DNA from: Polytrichum commune
Taxonomy: Eukaryota; Streptophyta; Polytrichopsida; Polytrichales; Polytrichaceae
Direction: 5' to 3'
Assembly: GCA_950295325.1 (NCBI GenBank)
Contig: OX485807.1
Coordinates: forward strand, 24,895,666 to 24,959,665
Length of the DNA: 64,000 nucleotides
Both the position numbers and the translations under genes were made by a program. Each line of letters starts with the position of its first letter. The first letter of the stretch is position 1. The notes under the pieces are model-generated. The model was not told where the DNA came from, searched no databases, and saw only the letters and a list, made by a program, of their open reading frames with translations. Positions 59,705 through 64,000 of the stretch are shown in pieces.

Positions 59705-62700
59705 ATGTCAGACAAGGTATCAGGTTCGAGTACGTCCTCGGAGGCAATGCTATGGCGTGAGCACCCTCAGCGAGGCAAGAAACGACAGCGTGACTCTCAG
59801 GCATCAAGCACTGACAACAGGTCAAAAGCCAACAATGCCAATGCAAACAACAAACCTAAAGATGGAACTGTACTTAAGTCGAGTAGTCGGCCACAAACGC
59901 CACGAGTACCAGCAGAAGTTGTGGGGGATGAAGCTCCCATAGTTGCTAGTCCAGAAGAAGGTATGTTGTTGATGGAGACTATTCTTGCTATATATATATA
60001 TATATATATATTTGTGAGTTTTAAATCAGTAGTATATCTGTATGCCATACCTTCTCACCATTGCATATAATGTTGTCTTTGGTGTACATTGTTTGCAGTG
60101 TATGTTGTGACAACCCTTGATATATATGTGCACTTGCAATTTGTTTTTGCTGAAATAAGGTTTGCATGTCCATGCTGTATGTTTCCTTTTTCCTATTTCA
60201 GAGGGTTTCCTTATCAAAACTTACTGGCTGTAAATCAAAGTGGGGAAGGGCACAAGAAGTGATCAACATGGAATATTATATCATGAAAATTATCTGGAAC
60301 TAGTATGATCTGCAGTTAATTCTATCATGTCCTTTTCTTGTATGGACTTGGCATTCTCTTTCTCATCAACTCTATTTTCGACGTCCTCAGTTATTTTGTA
60401 ATTTTCTTCTCTCCAGTCTCAAATATAGAGACCTTTTGCTTCAGTTGAGGTTTACTGCTTTCAATGCTGTCTAGTGCTCAATGTTCAAGCACATTTACAA
60501 ATGATGGAATTATAAAGTACTCTATTTCTTGCTCAACGGACTGACACTTCGACATCCAACTGTAGGGCTGTCTGGTCCAAGTTACCCCCAAAAAAATGAA
60601 AATGAGATCAACAACAAGAGACCAACTTCCCCAATAAAGGAGATCAGTTCTCCTTCACGCAAATTGAAGTGCAAGGAACCACGTAACCGTGTCATAAAAT
60701 CGAAAGCGGCATGCAAGGAGCCATGTAACTGTGCAAGGTGTAGAGGTAGACATATTCGCCGTTCAGACATTGTAATGAATCACATGAGAAGATATCCCCC
60801 TAAAGTAGGTGCCACGTGGTTGACAAACTCAATCATTTTTCCTAGACCAAATCAGGTACTGATAATTTCAATGTTCTTGATTTAGATAGGATACTAGCTT
60901 AGTTAACCTGAGCAAAAAAATATTGAAAGCTTGTTAAAAAATATGACATGTTATTTAAGGTCGCTTCACACTATGGCCGAAGGTTGAGAGGCCGTCGATT
61001 TCCACCAATCACATTGCAAGAAACCAAGAGATCAGCCTCTCGACCCTTCGCACTAAGGCCAAAGTCCAAAGGCCGTCGCAATTCAAAATGCTTACTTTTT
61101 GACGAAGGCGATGGACTCTCGAAGGAAGTTTGGGTTGGACAGGAATGGAAACCCGAACTATGGTCGAGAGGTTGTCGGTTTCTTTTCATAAAAAAAATCA
61201 ATCATTGACAAGATCTTGGTTGTTAAATTGGAGGGGTTGTTTTGGGCAAGGAATAAAGTGGGATGCTCCTTTGCGTTTGGACTTTGGGCTTGGCCTTTGG
61301 AGGCTTCACACTATGCCCAGCTGAAGGCTCCAATTACTATATTTGATTGGCTATTTTCAGTCCATTTCTTTGGACTCTCAACAAAGTTTGGCCACTCAAT
61401 CTCATGGCCTCTCGACTTGGACAGCCATAGTGTGAAGCGGCCCTAAGAGGTTTATTCAATTGTCAAACATGTTCTTCAATTGACTAGGTATCCATGCGTG
61501 GGTTGTGTGTATGATAGTTCCGGGATGGAACCAAGCTATTACAAGGGGACGACAACTTGGATATTGGAAATAGAGAAGCTGTTGAGAAGCCTCGCATTAA
61601 TGAAACGTTGGTACGGTCATTCTTTCCAATGCTGACATTATTCGCTCTCCGAATCTGCAATGATCTGCCTGTACGTGCACAAACCTTAGTTAAGGTCGCT
61701 CACGTCTCCACCTCAAACTTCTTATGATGATATTAAACATCTTTAAACTAATTAAGCTCTCCCCTAATTATAATGATGTTGACTACATAGACACACCTAG
61801 TACGGGTAGTTCCTCTCATCTATCCATCTTTATAGAGGATATGTAGTCGGAGAAGCCAGAAAAGGTCCTTATTTGTCTGACACATTCTTGCATTTTGTCA
61901 TTGTGGTTACCATAACCTACTCTTGGCCAAAGTCAGACACGACTTGGGGGTTCAATTCAATAAAATTGGGGGTTCCAGCACCACTTGAAGGTGAAGGGAA
62001 ATTCTCTACCTAAACATGAGTTTAGAAAGACTTTAAGGATAGTCCTAATGCTTTCCAAAATTTTGCTCTTCTGCTTTGCATGGGTGGGGCAAACATTAGC
62101 CTGAATTTTCCCAGTTGTTGCATTTGTTTGGGGACCTAGGGTTCTGAAGGCAAAGCCCAAAGTGATAGGGAGAGTAGTAGGAAGCGAAAGAAAGCAGGGG
62201 AAGAAACAGCTGCAACAAATGCAAAGGAATCCAATGGACAGTCACGGGGCAAAGATTCAAAGGAAGAATGCTCGAAAGCTTCAAATGTAAAGCGACAAGA
62301 AAACACAAAGTCATGCGAATCGAAATCGACCTGCTCAGGAAGATCCTCTGGGAGGAGCTCAGTGAGATCTGTGGAGACATTGGATGGACATTCGGAGTTC
62401 CTCGCAAGCCTTGAGCACGCTGCAATTGTACATTATACCTCAAGTTCCTATTTTTTTTGATGCTCATGAAAATGGCTTGCATTTGGAATAGGTAAATGGC
62501 TAGTTCAGTTTGTGTCATATGTGTTCCGTATGATGTGGCGTATTGAGCTCCAAGAGTTTTGAGTTCTCTACTTTGAGTCTACTCCGCTATTTGCAGGCCG
62601 AGGAAAAATTGTTAGAAGAGAAGAAGGTTATGCAAAAGGAAGTAAAGAAACTTGAGAGGGAAAATGATAAACTGGCTGAAGAGCTTGCATTCGCCTTGAA

Positions 62701-63724
62701 AGTAAGTATGATAAGTCTACCTCTTTCTCCTGATTGGATTGAATTCCCCTCTTTATTAATGACCGGGAAAAATTATCATAATTATTGAGAGCAACTGTGA
62801 TTTCCCTTAGTGACAGTATCCTGAAGTAACTTTGTGTATTCACTTCTCATATTGTCCTTTCATCTGGACATCAATTTTCTTCATGCCTGGATCTCTTTTA
62901 ATTGCACATGTGAAGCTGAATCTTCAGGGCATTGGAGTTATCCTCTAACTCAATGCGACTTTCTGTCAGAGTTGGTCCCTACGATTTTTCATTGGTTGTT
63001 TGCATACATTGTCAATCACTTCTTTCCACTTGTAGTGCATGTCCGGGATAGTATTTGAATTTGAATGAAGAGGAACCTAATTCAGTCCATTGAGGGCCAA
63101 ACTCGTTTTAGCACCTCTTGGCATGCCAAAATGAAATTGACCCTCAATGAACCAATGTAGAATGTTCATTATTCAAACCTCCCCACTGCTACCTCTAAGC
63201 ATGCACCAAAAACTTACCAAACATGGAAGGTGTTGTATGCAAAACAACCAACTCCCAACCAAAAGTCATGTTGAGTTAGAGGATAACTTTATTACGTAAT
63301 GCACTTGCATTTGCAATAACCCAAGTGTGTCTTTCAGGCAATTGAAAAGCTAAAACAAAAAACACAATGTCTATACAAGGAGAAAAAGGATATTGTGAAA
63401 CAAAAGGCTGAGTTGGAGAAGGAACTTAAGGGCACCATGAAAGAGCAGCAGGCAAAGGAACGTGAGAAATCGTCACAGTCACAACAACAACAGCTGAAGT
63501 CCAATTGCTCAATTTGTTTTGAGGGACTCGAAGGCAGTTCTTCGTCCAAAAAGAATGGGCAAAAAACCGATGGCAAGTCCAATTTGAAGCAACGTGCATG
63601 CTTCAGGCCCTGTAACCATGCAGGTGCGTGTGTTCCGTGTGCCGTCAGCATTTGGGAGAAAACAAACAAGTGCCCTTTCTGTGATACAAAATTGTCTGGG
63701 AAACCAGCTGCTATACATTTCTGA
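59705..63724 (+). CDS. Coiled-coil RING-HC protein, probable E3 ubiquitin ligase
   Basis: Five exons keep phase: 59705-59960, 60566-60855, 62140-62427, 62597-62701 and 63338-63724, giving 441 residues. The N-terminal half is Ser/Lys/Asn-rich and likely disordered, with a short Cys cluster CKEPCNCARC in exon 2 (about residue 130). Exons 4-5 form a charged coiled coil (residues 275-365: AEEKLLEEKK, AIEKLKQKTQC, KAELEKELKG). The C-terminus is a C3HC4 RING: Cys370, Cys373, Cys405, His407, Cys411, Cys414, Cys425 and Cys428, with KCPFC closing it. Spacing C-x2-C, C-x-H-x3-C-x2-C and C-x2-C fits RING-HC. RING proteins recruit E2 enzymes to ubiquitinate targets; partner and substrate are unknown. The third intron exon ends at an ATT|GTACAT donor, weaker than the others. 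An upstream leader exon is likely because CTGCAG precedes the ATG by two bases. Confidence 0.88.
59989..60010. repeat. (TA)n microsatellite in RING-gene intron 1
   Basis: About eleven TA units just after the exon 1 donor. Confidence 0.9.
60959..61443. mobile_element. Tourist-like MITE in RING-gene intron 2
   Basis: A 485-bp element with inverted ends GGTCGCTTCACACTATGG and, read from the other side, GGGCCGCTTCACACTATGG. It is flanked by TAA at 60956-60958 and 61444-61446. Ends and target duplication match the 15200 element closely (GGGCC..TTTACACTACGG there). Internal short inverted repeats (GAGAGGCCGTCG/CTCTCGACC-like). No transposase. Confidence 0.88.
63086..63290. mobile_element. Fold-back element, one-arm copy
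   Basis: Matches the arm of the 2612-2947 element (ACCAAAAACTTACCAAACATGG and onward). A short left arm of about 24 bases precedes an 18-base loop identical to the reverse complement of the loop at 2771-2788. It ends about 45 bases before the acceptor of RING exon 5. Confidence 0.8.
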
Positions 63725-64000
63725 AATTTTCTTGCTGTTCATAGTTTGTAACGAGTTTTTGTCTTATCTCAAGGCTGTCGATATCGAGAGGTTGAAACAG
63801 AATCTACCCAATTTGTCAAACAGAATTGTGAAGTCACTTTGGTTTTCTATATATCTTCCTGCTATTGATTTGGTCATAGCTCGTGTGCAGAATTATGTGT
63901 TCCTAGAGATTGAACTAAAACTGGTACAGGTCTACGAGTCATACAGATTTTTTATTTGAGGAATATCTTTCTTTCTACATCTAACTGGTCCTACAACAAT
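63725..64000. other. 3' flank of RING gene
   Basis: No further gene is recognised before the window ends. Likely includes the 3' untranslated region. Confidence 0.5.

Noticed and set aside
1-64000. tRNA, rRNA or CRISPR features
   Set aside because: I saw no cloverleaf with A/B-box consensus, no rRNA-like sequence and no regularly spaced identical repeats; CRISPR is not expected in this plant-type DNA.

Overview
This looks like nuclear DNA of a land plant or close streptophyte relative. The genes are split by many AT-rich introns with GT/AG borders. Two reading frames start with Ser/Arg-rich, plastid-type transit sequence or encode a plastid cytochrome b6f assembly factor. The conserved genes read like plant versions of LETM1, a UGNT1-type nucleotide-sugar transporter and CCB3. 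Interstitial telomere-like repeats are of the TTTAGGG type, and the transposons include a Helitron remnant, Tourist-like MITEs and hAT-like MITEs. I cannot name the species.

Layout. 1-8.5 kb holds no recognisable gene: telomere-like tracts, a hAT-type MITE with an intact 8-bp target duplication, a long fold-back element, and copies of a dispersed 300-400 bp repeat. 8.57-11.8 kb (minus) is a multi-exon gene resembling the Lines (LINS) family. 11.9-16.1 kb is intergenic, with a GGGTGGGCATG minisatellite and a Tourist-type MITE. 16.4-18.7 kb (minus) is a puzzling plastid locus: a transit-peptide exon, two exons of a CBSX-type CBS domain that stop mid-domain, then a CCB3/YGGT reading frame with no obvious transit peptide of its own. 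23.5-31.8 kb (plus) is a complete 14-exon LETM1 gene (798 codons). 34.45-39.7 kb (plus) is a complete 10-exon UGNT1-like transporter (354 codons).

42-54 kb is a graveyard. It holds a SAL1 (3'(2'),5'-bisphosphate nucleotidase) fragment, a diverged tandem repeat, an orphan exon, a decayed Helitron Rep/helicase coding region (46.2-50.1 kb), a MYND zinc-finger exon resembling ASHR1-type SET proteins, two 2-oxoglutarate dehydrogenase E1 exons on the opposite strand, and an unrecognised gene broken by a stop and a frameshift. Several gene pieces lying around a Rep/helicase remnant is the pattern expected of Helitron gene capture, although I could not define Helitron ends. 54.2-59.7 kb contains an inverted second copy of the hAT-like MITE, a small Pro/Tyr/Cys-rich membrane protein gene and four ~250-bp tandem repeats after it. 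59.7-63.7 kb (plus) is a complete 5-exon gene for a coiled-coil RING-HC protein (441 codons), with a Tourist-like MITE and half of the fold-back element in its introns.

The intact genes are unrelated housekeeping functions (mitochondrial cation homeostasis, Golgi/ER sugar-nucleotide transport, plastid heme attachment, probable ubiquitin ligation). There is no operon-like logic. The unusual biology is the CBS/CCB3 arrangement and the transposon-gene-fragment cluster.
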